From Pseudomonadota bacterium (lineage in GTDB: Bacteria; Pseudomonadota; Alphaproteobacteria; Rhizobiales; MH13): DNA of 64,000 nt. The notes below the pieces were generated by a model. It worked only from the letters and a program-made list of their open reading frames with translations, was not told where the DNA came from and did not search any database. The stretch is from contig JBCCPK010000004.1 of assembly GCA_039024915.1 (NCBI GenBank), positions 62,001-126,000 on the forward strand. The letters run 5' to 3'. Both the position numbers and the translations under genes were made by a program. Below are positions 33,750 to 42,619 of the stretch, one piece after another (the stretch's first letter is position 1; each line of letters starts with the position of its first letter).

Positions 33750-34639
33750 CCATCACGATCGGAAACGCCCCCTGCTCCTGGGGCGTCGAATTTGCAGATG
33801 ATCCACGCAATCCGGATTGGCGCACCGTCCTTCAGGAAAACAGGGAGGCCGGCTACTCGGGCATAGAACTGGGTCCCGTCGGCTTCATGCCAGAAGACCC
33901 GCCATTGGTGGCCGAGGCGCTTGCTGAACATGAGCAGACCTTAATCGGTGGGGTTATCTTTCGCCCCTTCCATGACCCCGGCGCGTGGGACGAAGTTCTC
34001 GACGCGTCAACGCGTACTTGCAAGGCCTTGTCCGCCCACGGCGCGCAGCATCTGGTTATCATTGATAGTATCTCGCCTCGGCGCGCACCGACCGCTGGTC
34101 GTGCCGATGCTGCCGAGCAAATGGATCAAGCGGAGTGGGCCGCTTACCGTGACCGCATTGCGCACGTCGCGAAAATGGGCACTGAGGAATACGGCCTGAC
34201 GGTTGGCATCCATGCGCACGCGGCCGGCTTCATGGATTTTGAACCTGAGCTGGAACGCCTCCTCGACGAGGTCGATGAGAGTATCCTCAAGATCTGCTTC
34301 GATACCGGGCATCATTCCTATGCAGGCTTTGATCCTGTCGCCTTCATGAAGCGGCACATGGCTCGCATCAGCTACATGCATTTCAAGGATATCGATCCGC
34401 AGGTGAAGGCGGACGTGATTGCCAATCGTACCGGATTTTATGACGCCTGCGGCCAGGGGATCTTCTGCAAGTTGGGTGAGGGCGACGTCGATTTCGAAGC
34501 GGTCCGCGAAGTCCTCCTGAGTTCGGGCTTTCGGGGTTGGTGCACCGTGGAACAGGATTGCGATCCAACGCTTGGCAATACCGATCCTCTGGCCGACGCG
34601 ACCTTCAATCGTCGCTACCTTGCCTCCATCGGTTTCTGA
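33746..34639 (+). CDS. iolE: Myo-inosose-2 dehydratase IolE
   Basis: IolE dehydrates 2-keto-myo-inositol to the cyclohexane-dione used by IolD. The 297-residue TIM-barrel protein begins TITIGNAPCSWGVEF, the IolE hallmark. It contains GYSGIELGPVGFMP, LVIIDSISPRR, TVGIHAHAAGFMD, CFDTGHHSYAGFDP, RISYMHFKDIDP and GWCTVEQDCDP; the His, Asp and Glu in these phrases are likely metal ligands. The ATG at 33746 overlaps the previous stop (ATGA). The next oxidoreductase follows after 11 bases. Confidence 0.93.
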   Translation: MTITIGNAPCSWGVEFADDPRNPDWRTVLQENREAGYSGIELGPVGFMPEDPPLVAEALAEHEQTLIGGVIFRPFHDPGAWDEVLDASTRTCKALSAHGAQHLVIIDSISPRRAPTAGRADAAEQMDQAEWAAYRDRIAHVAKMGTEEYGLTVGIHAHAAGFMDFEPELERLLDEVDESILKICFDTGHHSYAGFDPVAFMKRHMARISYMHFKDIDPQVKADVIANRTGFYDACGQGIFCKLGEGDVDFEAVREVLLSSGFRGWCTVEQDCDPTLGNTDPLADATFNRRYLASIGF

Positions 34640-34650
34640 GGGCCTGGACG

Positions 34651-35808
34651 ATGAAAAGACTTTCCTGGGGCATGGTGGGTGGCGGTGAAGGTAGCCAGAT
34701 CGGCCCGGCTCACCGCATGGGTGCGATGGCTGACGGGTACTTCTCCCTTGTCGCCGGTGCGCTCGATCACAACCCGGAGGCCGGTCGGCGCTACGCCCAA
34801 TCGCTTGGGGTTGAAACGGATCGCGCCTATGGCGACTGGCGGGAGATGCTGGAAGGTGAACGAAACCGGCGTGACCGCATCGACCTGGTGACAGTCGCCA
34901 CGCCAAATTCAACGCACTACGAGATTACCAAAGCTTTCCTCGAGGCTGGTTTTCACGTGCTTTGCGAGAAGCCGATGACGATGACGGTGGAAGAGGGCGA
35001 AGACATCGTGCGAACCGCGCGAGCTTCCGGGAAGGTTTGCGCGGTCAACTACGCGTATTCTGCTTATCCTATCGTGCGCCACATGCGCCACATGGTCGAC
35101 AGCGGTGAGCTTGGCGCGATCCGGACGGTGGTCGCCAATTTCAGTCATGGTCACCATGCGGCGGGCGATGATGCCGACAACCCTCGGGTGCGCTGGCGAT
35201 ACGACCCAGCGCAGGCCGGCGTTTCGGGGCAGATGGCCGATTGCGGCATCCATGCCCTGCATTTGGCAAGCTTCATCATGGGTGACGATGTTGCGACGTT
35301 GTCCGCTGATTTTGCATCCACGGTGCCCGGGCGCGTTCTCGAAGACGACGCCATGGTCAACTTTCGAACGGAGAAGGGGACAATCGGTCGATTGTGGACG
35401 TCGACCATTGCTCTGGGCCGCCAGCACGGCCTCGATATACAGGTTTTCGGGGAGAAAGGTGGTTTGCGCTGGGCGTCCGAGCAACCGAACCAGGCCTACT
35501 GGAGTCCGCTTGAGGGACGCACAGAAATCATAGAGAAGGGCGAGGCTGGCATTTCGCAGATGGCAGCGCGCCTATCACGGGTTCCCATAGCACATCCCGA
35601 GGGTTTTCCGCTGGCCGTCGCGAACATCTATGTGGATCTGGCCGCTGCCATCAACGCTACGAAAGCGGGCGGCCCCCTCGACCCCTTGGCCACTCACTTT
35701 CCGCAAGCCGAAGACGGGCTGCGCTCGATGGCAGCTGTCTATGCGGCGGTAGAATCGGCGAAGCAGAACGGTGTGTGGGTCGACGCGCGGCCTCCCATGC
35801 TGCGGTGA
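34651..35808 (+). CDS. Gfo/Idh/MocA-family oxidoreductase
   Basis: This 385-residue protein is the third such oxidoreductase in the inositol locus. It has the variant Rossmann motif LSWGMVGGGEGSQIGPAHR and VTVATPNSTHYEITK. The catalytic Lys is in VLCEKPMTMTVEEG, followed by GQMADCGIHALHLASF in the active site. The GGGEGSQIGPAHR N-terminus marks a subgroup often found in inositol and sugar loci. The stop lies 13 bases from the end of the convergent LacI gene. Probably it oxidises or epimerises an inositol isomer or derivative together with the PhyH enzyme; the exact role is unknown. Confidence 0.83.
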   Translation: MKRLSWGMVGGGEGSQIGPAHRMGAMADGYFSLVAGALDHNPEAGRRYAQSLGVETDRAYGDWREMLEGERNRRDRIDLVTVATPNSTHYEITKAFLEAGFHVLCEKPMTMTVEEGEDIVRTARASGKVCAVNYAYSAYPIVRHMRHMVDSGELGAIRTVVANFSHGHHAAGDDADNPRVRWRYDPAQAGVSGQMADCGIHALHLASFIMGDDVATLSADFASTVPGRVLEDDAMVNFRTEKGTIGRLWTSTIALGRQHGLDIQVFGEKGGLRWASEQPNQAYWSPLEGRTEIIEKGEAGISQMAARLSRVPIAHPEGFPLAVANIYVDLAAAINATKAGGPLDPLATHFPQAEDGLRSMAAVYAAVESAKQNGVWVDARPPMLR

Positions 35809-35821
35809 AGCCTTAGGCAAC

Positions 35822-36823
35822 CTAGCCGATCGGTTTGGGAAGTGTCCTGCGCCTCACGATGCGGCACGGGAAAAGCCGTGCTTCGGGGTAGCGCTCGCCT
35901 TCTTCGAGCATCGATGCCACCAACTCGATTGAGGAGCGCACAATCTCCTGGATCGGCTGGTGGATCGTGGTGAGGGCGATGTTCTGCCACCGTGCCATCT
36001 CCATATCGTTCAGACCGATAAGCCCGACGTCCTCAGGGACGCGCTTGCCGGCGGCTTCAAGAGCAGACAGCACACCAATCGTCAGCACATCATCGCCGCA
36101 GAAATAGGCCTGTGCCAGATTGCCTTTGAGAAGCCGAGCCATTTCATCGCGGCCCGCATCAAACGAATAGGCGCGCGCGAAGCTGTAGCGCAGTTTGACC
36201 TGCCTATGTTTGGCCAGTTCGCTGACAAATCCGGTATAGCGATCCTGGGTTGATGTCGCATTCTCTGGACCGCCGAGGAAGGCGACGTCGGCATAGCCGC
36301 ACGCTACCAGTTCCCGCGCTGCCATCCGCCCACACTCGACATTGTCGATCCCAACAACATGCACCCGCGGACTAGTCGTATGGCGACCGAACGAGTGAAC
36401 GACCGGTATGCCTGCTTCCTTGAAAGCCCGCGCAAAGTCCGGGTTAAGAGTTGATGACGCAACGATGACGCCATCGACTGAGTACTGGCGCACCATCCGG
36501 ACTGATTTTTCGGGGTCCGTTTCGTCGGTTAGATTGACCAACAGCGGTCGCAATCCCCGTTCCTGCAATCCGCGTGTGAAAAGATCGAAGACCTGAAGAA
36601 AAATCGGATTATGGAAGTTGTTGGAAATGAGCCCGATCAATTTTGTCCGGCCCGTGGTCAGACTCGAGGCCAATGCATTGGGATGGTAGCCCAGTTCGCG
36701 CGCAGCGCTTTCGACTTTGCTGCGCATTGTCGCGGAGACTGATGCCCCATCGGTAAATGTGCGCGACACCGCTGAACGGGAGACGCCCGCGCGCTCAGCT
36801 ACATCTTTCAGGGTAACGCTCAT
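35822..36823 (-). CDS. LacI-family regulator of the inositol genes
   Basis: This 333-residue repressor has a LacI HTH (SVTLKDVAERAGVSRSAVSRTFTDG, residues 2-26) with hinge region YHPNALASSLTTGRT, then a periplasmic-binding-like sugar domain (KLIGLISNNFHNPIF, GVIVASSTLNPDF, GLIGLNDMEMARW). It is divergent from the importer genes and surrounded by iol genes, so it probably controls both. Two matching palindromes (32511-32528 and 36955-36970) lie in the promoters it would regulate. The inducer is presumably an inositol or its early catabolite. It is not of the RpiR type of IolR known from rhizobia. Confidence 0.87.
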   Translation of the reverse strand: MSVTLKDVAERAGVSRSAVSRTFTDGASVSATMRSKVESAARELGYHPNALASSLTTGRTKLIGLISNNFHNPIFLQVFDLFTRGLQERGLRPLLVNLTDETDPEKSVRMVRQYSVDGVIVASSTLNPDFARAFKEAGIPVVHSFGRHTTSPRVHVVGIDNVECGRMAARELVACGYADVAFLGGPENATSTQDRYTGFVSELAKHRQVKLRYSFARAYSFDAGRDEMARLLKGNLAQAYFCGDDVLTIGVLSALEAAGKRVPEDVGLIGLNDMEMARWQNIALTTIHQPIQEIVRSSIELVASMLEEGERYPEARLFPCRIVRRRTLPKPIG

Positions 36824-36954
36824 GCTTCGTCGCGCCTATTGAACCAACCGAATGTGGCATCCGAATTGCCAGCAGAAAGTGCCAACGCCTCGATCCAAAA
36901 CGGTTTCGAACCCACGTGGACAACGGACCGAAAAATGCAGGCGATCTATGCGAA

Positions 36955-36970
36955 TTGCAACCGGTTGCAA
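36955..36970. promoter_or_regulatory. Palindromic operator of the inositol importer
   Basis: TTGCAACCGGTTGCAA is a perfect 16-bp palindrome, identical to the core of the site at 32511. It lies in the 234 bases between the divergent LacI-type gene and the binding-protein gene. It can serve both autoregulation and control of the importer. Confidence 0.8.
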
Positions 36971-37057
36971 ATTCAAGGGCGCTGTGCTTTGCTTTGCAGC
37001 GAAGGGCCAACCCCTCGCCAAAAAGAAAAACAACCTGATCGTCTGGGAGGACAATCC

Positions 37058-38008
37058 ATGAAATCGCTTCTCGCGAAACTTACACTTGCGGCTGCCGTCA
37101 TCGCAGCGCCCATGATGAGTGCGACGGTCGCCTACGCTGAAGGTGAGCGTTACGTGCTTGTCAGCCACGCTCCCGATTCTGATAGCTGGTGGAATACGAT
37201 TAAGAATGGCATCGCGCTTGCCGGTGAGCAGGTCGGAGTCGAGGTCGAATATCGTAACCCTCCGACGGGCGACATCGCTGATATGGCCCGTATCATCGAG
37301 CAGGCTGTGGCGTCGGGCCCCAACGGCATCATCACGACACTCGCAGACTTCGACGTTCTGCAAGGTCCGATTTCAGATGCCGTTGACCAGGGCATCAACG
37401 TCATCATCATGAACACCGGCACGCCAGAGCAAGCGCGCGAAGTTGGTGCCCTTATGTATGTTGGCCAGCCAGAGTACGATGCGGGTTTTGCGGCCGGTCT
37501 CCGGGCGAAGAGTGAAGGCGTGACGAATTTTCTTTGCGTCAACCATGCCATCCAGCAGCCGACAGTTGGTGAGCGTTGCCGCGGCTACGCTGATGGCCTC
37601 GGCGTGGAACTCGGCGACTCAATGATGGATTCGGGCACGGATCCCGCAGAGATCAAAAACCGCGTCCTTGCCTACCTTTCGGCAAACCCCGATGTCGATG
37701 GCATTCTGACGCTTGGCCCGGTTTCGGCCAACCCGACCATTCAGGCGCTTGAAGAGAACGGCATGGCCGGTGACATCCACTTCGGTACGTTCGACCTTGG
37801 CGATGAAATCGTGCAGGCCATCAAGGACGGTACAATCTCCTGGGGCATCGACCAGCAGCCCTTCCTGCAGGCATATCTGCCGGTGGTCGTTCTGGCCAAC
37901 TATGATCGGTACGGCGTGCTACCGGGCAACAACATCAACTCAGGTCCCGGTTTCGTGACAGCCGATGGTCTTGAGAAGATCGAAGAGTTCGCTGGCGAGT
38001 ATCGCTAA
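37058..38008 (+). CDS. Inositol/sugar ABC transporter substrate-binding protein
   Basis: This 316-residue precursor has a signal peptide (MKSLLAKLTLAAAVIAAPMMSATVAYA, cleavage near residue 27) and a periplasmic-binding domain of the ribose type (CUT2): VLVSHAPDSDSWWNTIKNG, ANGIITTLADFDV-like segment, VIIMNTG and GTFDLGDEIVQAIKDG. The ATG at 37058 follows GGGAGGACAATCC. The neighbour genes give a FrcB-FrcC-FrcA layout. The operator and the iol context make inositol the likely ligand; the fructose-type FrcB is the alternative. A terminator-like hairpin follows. Confidence 0.85.
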   Translation: MKSLLAKLTLAAAVIAAPMMSATVAYAEGERYVLVSHAPDSDSWWNTIKNGIALAGEQVGVEVEYRNPPTGDIADMARIIEQAVASGPNGIITTLADFDVLQGPISDAVDQGINVIIMNTGTPEQAREVGALMYVGQPEYDAGFAAGLRAKSEGVTNFLCVNHAIQQPTVGERCRGYADGLGVELGDSMMDSGTDPAEIKNRVLAYLSANPDVDGILTLGPVSANPTIQALEENGMAGDIHFGTFDLGDEIVQAIKDGTISWGIDQQPFLQAYLPVVVLANYDRYGVLPGNNINSGPGFVTADGLEKIEEFAGEYR

Positions 38009-38029
38009 GCCAAACGCGTAAAACGATCC

Positions 38030-38055
38030 GGGGGCGCCAAACGGTGCCCCCTTTT
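38030..38055 (+). terminator. Terminator-like hairpin after the binding-protein gene
   Basis: GGGGGCGCC (38030-38038) pairs with GGTGCCCCC (38043-38051) around AAAC, with one G-T pair, and is followed by TTTT (38052-38055). It probably attenuates transcription into the permease gene and so raises expression of the binding protein. Confidence 0.75.
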
Positions 38056-38184
38056 CGTTTCGCGGACAGGGCAAGCCGTGCGCGTTTACGGTCCCTGTCC
38101 CACCAAGCGCCTGACAACCTGCTTTAACCACATCACTGGGTCCATTGCCGGGTCAGGCAGGTTCTTTGCATCGAGGGGAGAATC

Positions 38185-39321
38185 ATGACCGAGGCCACCC
38201 AAGGTTCAGCGCCTACGCCCGACGCAGCCGATGAGCGCGTCAAAGAGATTTCAGGTTTTCGCAAAGCCTTGATCCGCCCCGAATTGGGCGGGATCGTTGG
38301 TACCGTTGCGGTGTTCACGTTCTTCATCTTGTTTGCTTTTGACAGCGGCATGTTCGCCGCTCAAGGCGTGATGAACTGGTCGATCGTTTCGGCTCAGTTT
38401 ATGATAATCGCCGTTGGCGCATGCTTGCTGATGATCGCGGGTGAGTTCGACCTGTCGGTTGGATCGATGATCGGCTTCGCTGGCATGATCACCGCAATTA
38501 TGTCGGTGACGATGGGTATGCCAATGTGGGTGGCAATCCTCCTCACCTTCGCCATCTGCCTTGCGATCGGGGCTCTCAACGGCTTCATCGTCATTCGCAC
38601 GGGACTGCCAAGCTTCATCGTTACACTGGCGTTCCTGTTCATTCTGCGTGGCTTCACAATCTACCTGCCGCAAACGATCGAGAACAAGACGATCATCGGC
38701 GGCATTCGCGAGGCGGCCGAGGGCGACTGGCTCGCCGGGCTGTTTGGCGGCAACGTGGGTGAATGGTTCTTCGTATGGCTCGGTAACAACGGCCTGATTC
38801 AGACCTTCGAGCGTGGCAGTCGAGCCGGCCAGCCGGTCGTCGATGGGATTCCGGCGCTTATCGTCTGGGCCATTATTCTTGTGATCTTTGGTCATATCCT
38901 GCTGACCAGGACACGTTTCGGCAACTGGATCTTCGCCGCTGGGGGCGACGCGGAATCGGCTCGTAACTCAGGTGTGCCGGTGAACCGGGTGAAGATCCTG
39001 ATGTTCATGTTCACCGCGTTCTGCGCGACCGTTTTTGCTATGTGCCAGATCTTCGAGTTCGGCTCAGCCGGCGCCGATCGCGGGCTTCTCAAGGAGTTCG
39101 AGGCGATCATCGCGGTCGTTATCGGGGGTGCGCTCCTGACGGGCGGCTACGGATCCGTTTTGGGTGCAGCGCTTGGCGCGCTGATCTTCGGCGTGGTGCA
39201 ACAGGGGCTGTTTTTCGCTGGTGTGGAGAGCTCGCTCTTCCGCGTCTTCCTTGGCGTAATCTTGCTCGGTGCGGTGATCCTCAACACCTACATCCGCCGC
39301 ATGATCACCGGCGAACGATAG
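38185..39321 (+). CDS. CUT2 ABC transporter permease
   Basis: This 378-residue inner-membrane protein has about nine to ten helices and matches the ribose/fructose-type (BPD_transp_2) permeases. The first helix is IVGTVAVFTFFILFAF. GEFDLSVGSMIGFAGMI is the family-typical motif after helix 3, and GLPSFIVTLAFLFILRG and GAALGALIFGVVQQGL follow. The middle loop (about 65 residues, EAAEGDWLAGLFGGNVGEW onwards) is longer than in RbsC and resembles FrcC. It is followed by the ATPase gene after 11 bases. Confidence 0.88.
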   Translation: MTEATQGSAPTPDAADERVKEISGFRKALIRPELGGIVGTVAVFTFFILFAFDSGMFAAQGVMNWSIVSAQFMIIAVGACLLMIAGEFDLSVGSMIGFAGMITAIMSVTMGMPMWVAILLTFAICLAIGALNGFIVIRTGLPSFIVTLAFLFILRGFTIYLPQTIENKTIIGGIREAAEGDWLAGLFGGNVGEWFFVWLGNNGLIQTFERGSRAGQPVVDGIPALIVWAIILVIFGHILLTRTRFGNWIFAAGGDAESARNSGVPVNRVKILMFMFTAFCATVFAMCQIFEFGSAGADRGLLKEFEAIIAVVIGGALLTGGYGSVLGAALGALIFGVVQQGLFFAGVESSLFRVFLGVILLGAVILNTYIRRMITGER

Positions 39322-39332
39322 GGAGCGGAACG

Positions 39333-40127
39333 ATGAACTCTCCAACAATCCACGCGCCCATCATCCAGATGAAGAACATCGAGAAGCATTTCGGCTCGGT
39401 GATCGCGCTAGCTGGCGTTTCCGTTGATGTCTATCCCGGCGAATGCCACTGCCTTCTTGGCGACAATGGTGCTGGCAAGTCGACATTCATCAAGACCATG
39501 TCCGGCGTGCACAAACCCACCAAGGGGACCATTGAGTTTGAAGGAAAGTCGATGCATTTCGATAATCCGCGAGACGCAATGGATGCTGGCATTGCCACGG
39601 TGCACCAGCATTTGGCGATGATCCCGCTGATGAGCGTCAGCCGCAACTTCTTCATGGGAAATGAGCCTGTGAAGTCACTGTTTGGCGTGCCCTTCTTCGA
39701 CCACGACAAGGCCAATGAGATCACCATGGCAGAGATGCGCAAGATGGGCATCAATCTGCGCGGCCCGGACCAGGCGGTGGGCACACTATCAGGCGGCGAG
39801 CGCCAGACTGTCGCCATATCTCGGGCGGTATTTTTCGGCGCGAAGGTTCTGATCCTTGATGAGCCCACATCGGCTCTTGGCGTCCGCCAGACTGCAAACG
39901 TGCTCGCGACCATCGATAAGGTCCGCAAGCAGGATGTTGCGGTTGTGTTTATCACCCACAACGTCCGTCATGCCATGGCCGTTGGGGACAGGTTCACTGT
40001 GCTGAACCGTGGACGGACCCTCGGGACAGCGCAGCGCGGTCAGATCACACCTGAAGAGCTTCAGGACATGATGGCAGGCGGTCAGGAAATGGTGCAGCTG
40101 GAGGGCTCACTCGGTGGGACGGTTTAG
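39333..40127 (+). CDS. Single-domain FrcA-like ABC transporter ATPase
   Basis: This 264-residue ATPase serves the CUT2 importer. It has Walker A GDNGAGKSTFIKTM, Q-loop TVHQHLAMIPLMSV, signature LSGGERQTVAISRAVFF, Walker B KVLILDEPTSALGVRQ and switch His in VVFITHNVRHAM. Most CUT2 ATPases (RbsA, MglA, IatA) are two-domain proteins of about 500 residues; this single-domain form matches the FrcA type, which would act as a homodimer. The ATG at 39333 follows GGGAGCGGAACG. No importer gene follows; about 107 bases separate it from gtrA. Confidence 0.88.
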   Translation: MNSPTIHAPIIQMKNIEKHFGSVIALAGVSVDVYPGECHCLLGDNGAGKSTFIKTMSGVHKPTKGTIEFEGKSMHFDNPRDAMDAGIATVHQHLAMIPLMSVSRNFFMGNEPVKSLFGVPFFDHDKANEITMAEMRKMGINLRGPDQAVGTLSGGERQTVAISRAVFFGAKVLILDEPTSALGVRQTANVLATIDKVRKQDVAVVFITHNVRHAMAVGDRFTVLNRGRTLGTAQRGQITPEELQDMMAGGQEMVQLEGSLGGTV

Positions 40128-40234
40128 CCAACACTTGAAGTGCCTGCGCTCCCTCTTTTGAGTGGAAGGCAATCACCGTCCGACTTTATCGTCCATGAGC
40201 CGTTTGGGTGCTCAAGGACACGTCCGTTTTGTGT

Positions 40235-40669
40235 TCATGCGTCGAGCTTCTTGAACACGAAACGGGAATAGGCGGCGTAGGAGAACGCGGCGACTGACAC
40301 AACGGCAAGCATGGTTGCGATGAAGGGAGAAAAACCGGGCACCGCAATCAGAATGCCCGCGTAAAGCACGTAGTTCAGACCCGCACCGACCATCCCTACA
40401 GATGAGTAGCGCGTTCCCTCGTCAACAATCGAGCGTCCACTCGCGCCGAATGTGAAGGTGCGGTTGATCAGGAAATTGGTGATCATCGCGCATGCGATCG
40501 ACACAATGCGCGCGGTGAACGGGCCAAGGCCTGTAAAGGTCAGCAAAAGGTACAGAACAACCACATCGATGATGAAGCCACTGCCGCCGGCGATTGCGAA
40601 ACTCGAGACCCGGCCCCAACGGGAGCGCGCAATCCGGTCTCGAACGAGCGCAAACGCTTCGTTCGTCAC
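40235..40669 (-). CDS. GtrA-family membrane protein
   Basis: This 144-residue protein has four hydrophobic segments in GtrA layout: VSSFAIAGGSGFIIDVVVLYLL, GPFTARIVSIACAMITNFLINRTFTF, YSSVGMVGAGLNYVLYAGILI and FIATMLAVVSVAAFSYAAYSRFVF. NFLxNRxxTF and the C-terminal NFxxxRxxVF-like SRFVFKK are typical. GtrA proteins flip lipid-linked sugars or support polysaccharide glycosylation. It is the last gene of a three-gene operon and overlaps the methyltransferase stop by 4 bp. Confidence 0.88.
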   Translation of the reverse strand: MTNEAFALVRDRIARSRWGRVSSFAIAGGSGFIIDVVVLYLLLTFTGLGPFTARIVSIACAMITNFLINRTFTFGASGRSIVDEGTRYSSVGMVGAGLNYVLYAGILIAVPGFSPFIATMLAVVSVAAFSYAAYSRFVFKKLDA

Positions 40670-41385
40670 GCCGCTGCTTTCGACTGAACTGGCTCAGGTG
40701 CCTCGCAATAGTAGATGTCGCGCCCGATATCATCGCAGACGAAGTGTTGCGGGATCGGATGGATCATCCGCAGAAGCGAGTGGCGATAGGGGAAGAAGTT
40801 GAAGTGTGGATTGAACGTGTAGCGGTACTCCCGCTCGCGGGGCACAACGATGATCAACTTGTGCCGGGCGACCCGCCGCAACTCAGCCAGTGAGGCTCGT
40901 AGCTCCAAGACGTGTTCAAGAACGTGCGTGCAGACAACGGTATCGAAGGCGTTATCGTCAAACGGCAGCGCTTCAATGCGCGCAGCGTGGTACTCGACGC
41001 CCGGGAGTTTGCTCGCGTCATCAATGACGAAATCGACGCCGACGACCCGCTGGAGTTCTGGATTGGCAGCGTTGATCCGGGTCAGCAGTGCGCCAGTTCC
41101 GCAACCGACATCTGCAACGCTATCCCCCACCACATCGCTGCAGATGCGCGTTATGCAGGCTTCCGAGTTATCGGTCCCCTCATGCACGCGTGGATGCTCG
41201 CGATAGAGCGCTTCATATTCGTCGTCGGTTAGAAAAGGGGCGCGCTCTCGGAAGCGTGCCAAGTCGTCGATGTGTGTGCCCCAAGCCAGTTTCATCATCG
41301 CCCGAAACATGGCTGAATCGCGCAACGCCGGTGGCACGAGTTCCTCCATGACATAGCGAACTCTGTTTGTTGTTTCCCGGTTCAT
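40666..41385 (-). CDS. Class I methyltransferase in a glycosylation operon
   Basis: This 239-residue protein has methyltransferase motif I SVADVGCGTGALLTRI (about residues 88-103), motif II VVGVDFVIDDAS and VVCTHVLEHVLELRASLAELRRV (the motif of type 11 methyltransferases). PREREYRYTFNPHFNFFPY is close to a family associated with glycosyl-lipid genes. ATG 41385 overlaps the GT2 stop by 4 bp. The likely job is methylation of a sugar, lipid carrier or other intermediate of the same pathway; the acceptor is unknown. Confidence 0.8.
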   Translation of the reverse strand: MNRETTNRVRYVMEELVPPALRDSAMFRAMMKLAWGTHIDDLARFRERAPFLTDDEYEALYREHPRVHEGTDNSEACITRICSDVVGDSVADVGCGTGALLTRINAANPELQRVVGVDFVIDDASKLPGVEYHAARIEALPFDDNAFDTVVCTHVLEHVLELRASLAELRRVARHKLIIVVPREREYRYTFNPHFNFFPYRHSLLRMIHPIPQHFVCDDIGRDIYYCEAPEPVQSKAAA

Positions 41386-42485
41386 GAGGCCAGCCCCTGT
41401 TTGGCCAATCCGCGTTTCGCGGATCGCTCTTCGCCAGGAGTGGTCGGGTGCCACTGTTCCAGCGCGAACTGGCCCGTGCTTATTTCAACTTGGCGCGGTT
41501 TCTGCGCGAGATAGACGAGGCGCTTGGCTTCCGACCGACCCAGTGCGACCGATTGAAGTATCAGCCCGGCCATGAAGGTAAGCACCGCCAACAACAGGAT
41601 TCCAACCGCGCCGATCCACATCGGAACCCGGTTCACAAGGCCTGTGGTCAGATACTCGACGACGGGCGGGGTCATGAATGTCACGCTTGCCAGAAACAGG
41701 ACCGCTGCCGCCCAACTGAACAGCCGTAGGGGTTGGGTTGCTTTCATGAGGCGCAGAAACATCCATGCGATACGAAAGCCGTCCTTGAAGGTCGATAGTT
41801 TGGACTGAGAACCTTCAGGCCTGCGGCCATAGGAAAGCTGCAACTCGCTGATTGGCAATTGAAGTTGACTGGCGTGAACGGAGATTTCGGTCTCTATCTC
41901 AAACCCGCCAGATACCGCTGGAAAGCTCTTCACAAACCGATGGGTGAAGGCACGATATCCGGAAAAAATGTCGGAGAAGTCCTCGCCGAACAAAGCCCGG
42001 TAAAACAGGTTGAAAACCCGATTTCCTAAGGCGTGGCCGCTTCGACCAGCATCCTGGTGAATTCCTGATCGGGCGCCGACCACCATATCGGACTTTTCGG
42101 TCAACAACGTGGTTATGAGGTCTGGCGCAGCGGCCGGATCATAGGTTCCGTCGCCATCAGCCATTACGTAGATGTCGGCATCAATATCAGCAAACATCCG
42201 TCGCACGACATGGCCTTTGCCTTGCCTTGGCTCACGCATAACTGTCGCGCCGGCGAGACGGGCGCGGATGGCTGTGTCGTCATTGGAGTTATTGTCGTAA
42301 ACGTAGATGTCGGCCGTCGGCAATGCCGCGCGGAAGTCAGCAACCACCTCGCCAATCGTCTGGCCTTCATTGTGGCATGGGAGCAAGACAGCAATCCTCA
42401 GGTCGCCATCACCGTCCTGACGGTTTTGATGAGGTGGGCTCGGCGGCTTAAGGGCCGTGGCGGGCTTTGACTGGGACGCGGACAT
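41382..42485 (-). CDS. GT2 glycosyltransferase with C-terminal membrane anchor
   Basis: This 367-residue protein resembles dolichol-phosphate mannosyltransferase/GtrB-type GT2 enzymes. The GT-A domain has IAVLLPCHNEGQTIGEVV, VYDNNSNDDT, and the nucleotide-sugar motif VMADGDGTYDP (DxD). Later come MVVGAR and a GFEIETEISVHASQL acceptor segment. Two membrane helices follow (LFSWAAAVLFLASVTFMTP and VGILLLAVLTFMAGLILQS). It probably loads a sugar on undecaprenyl phosphate, with GtrA as flippase. ATG 42485 is chosen; an ATG at 42551 would add 22 residues with no homology support. Confidence 0.86.
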   Translation of the reverse strand: MSASQSKPATALKPPSPPHQNRQDGDGDLRIAVLLPCHNEGQTIGEVVADFRAALPTADIYVYDNNSNDDTAIRARLAGATVMREPRQGKGHVVRRMFADIDADIYVMADGDGTYDPAAAPDLITTLLTEKSDMVVGARSGIHQDAGRSGHALGNRVFNLFYRALFGEDFSDIFSGYRAFTHRFVKSFPAVSGGFEIETEISVHASQLQLPISELQLSYGRRPEGSQSKLSTFKDGFRIAWMFLRLMKATQPLRLFSWAAAVLFLASVTFMTPPVVEYLTTGLVNRVPMWIGAVGILLLAVLTFMAGLILQSVALGRSEAKRLVYLAQKPRQVEISTGQFALEQWHPTTPGEERSAKRGLAKQGLAS

Positions 42486-42619
42486 ACACTTAACGCCATG
42501 CGGTGAATGGGTCATCGACCGGCGTGGCTGGCTCCGAAAGGTCTGCTCCAACCGGCCGCTTTACTATTTCTTGATCGGGTTAAGGTTAGGTTGCGGACAG
42601 GTTCACTTCAGAGCGATCC

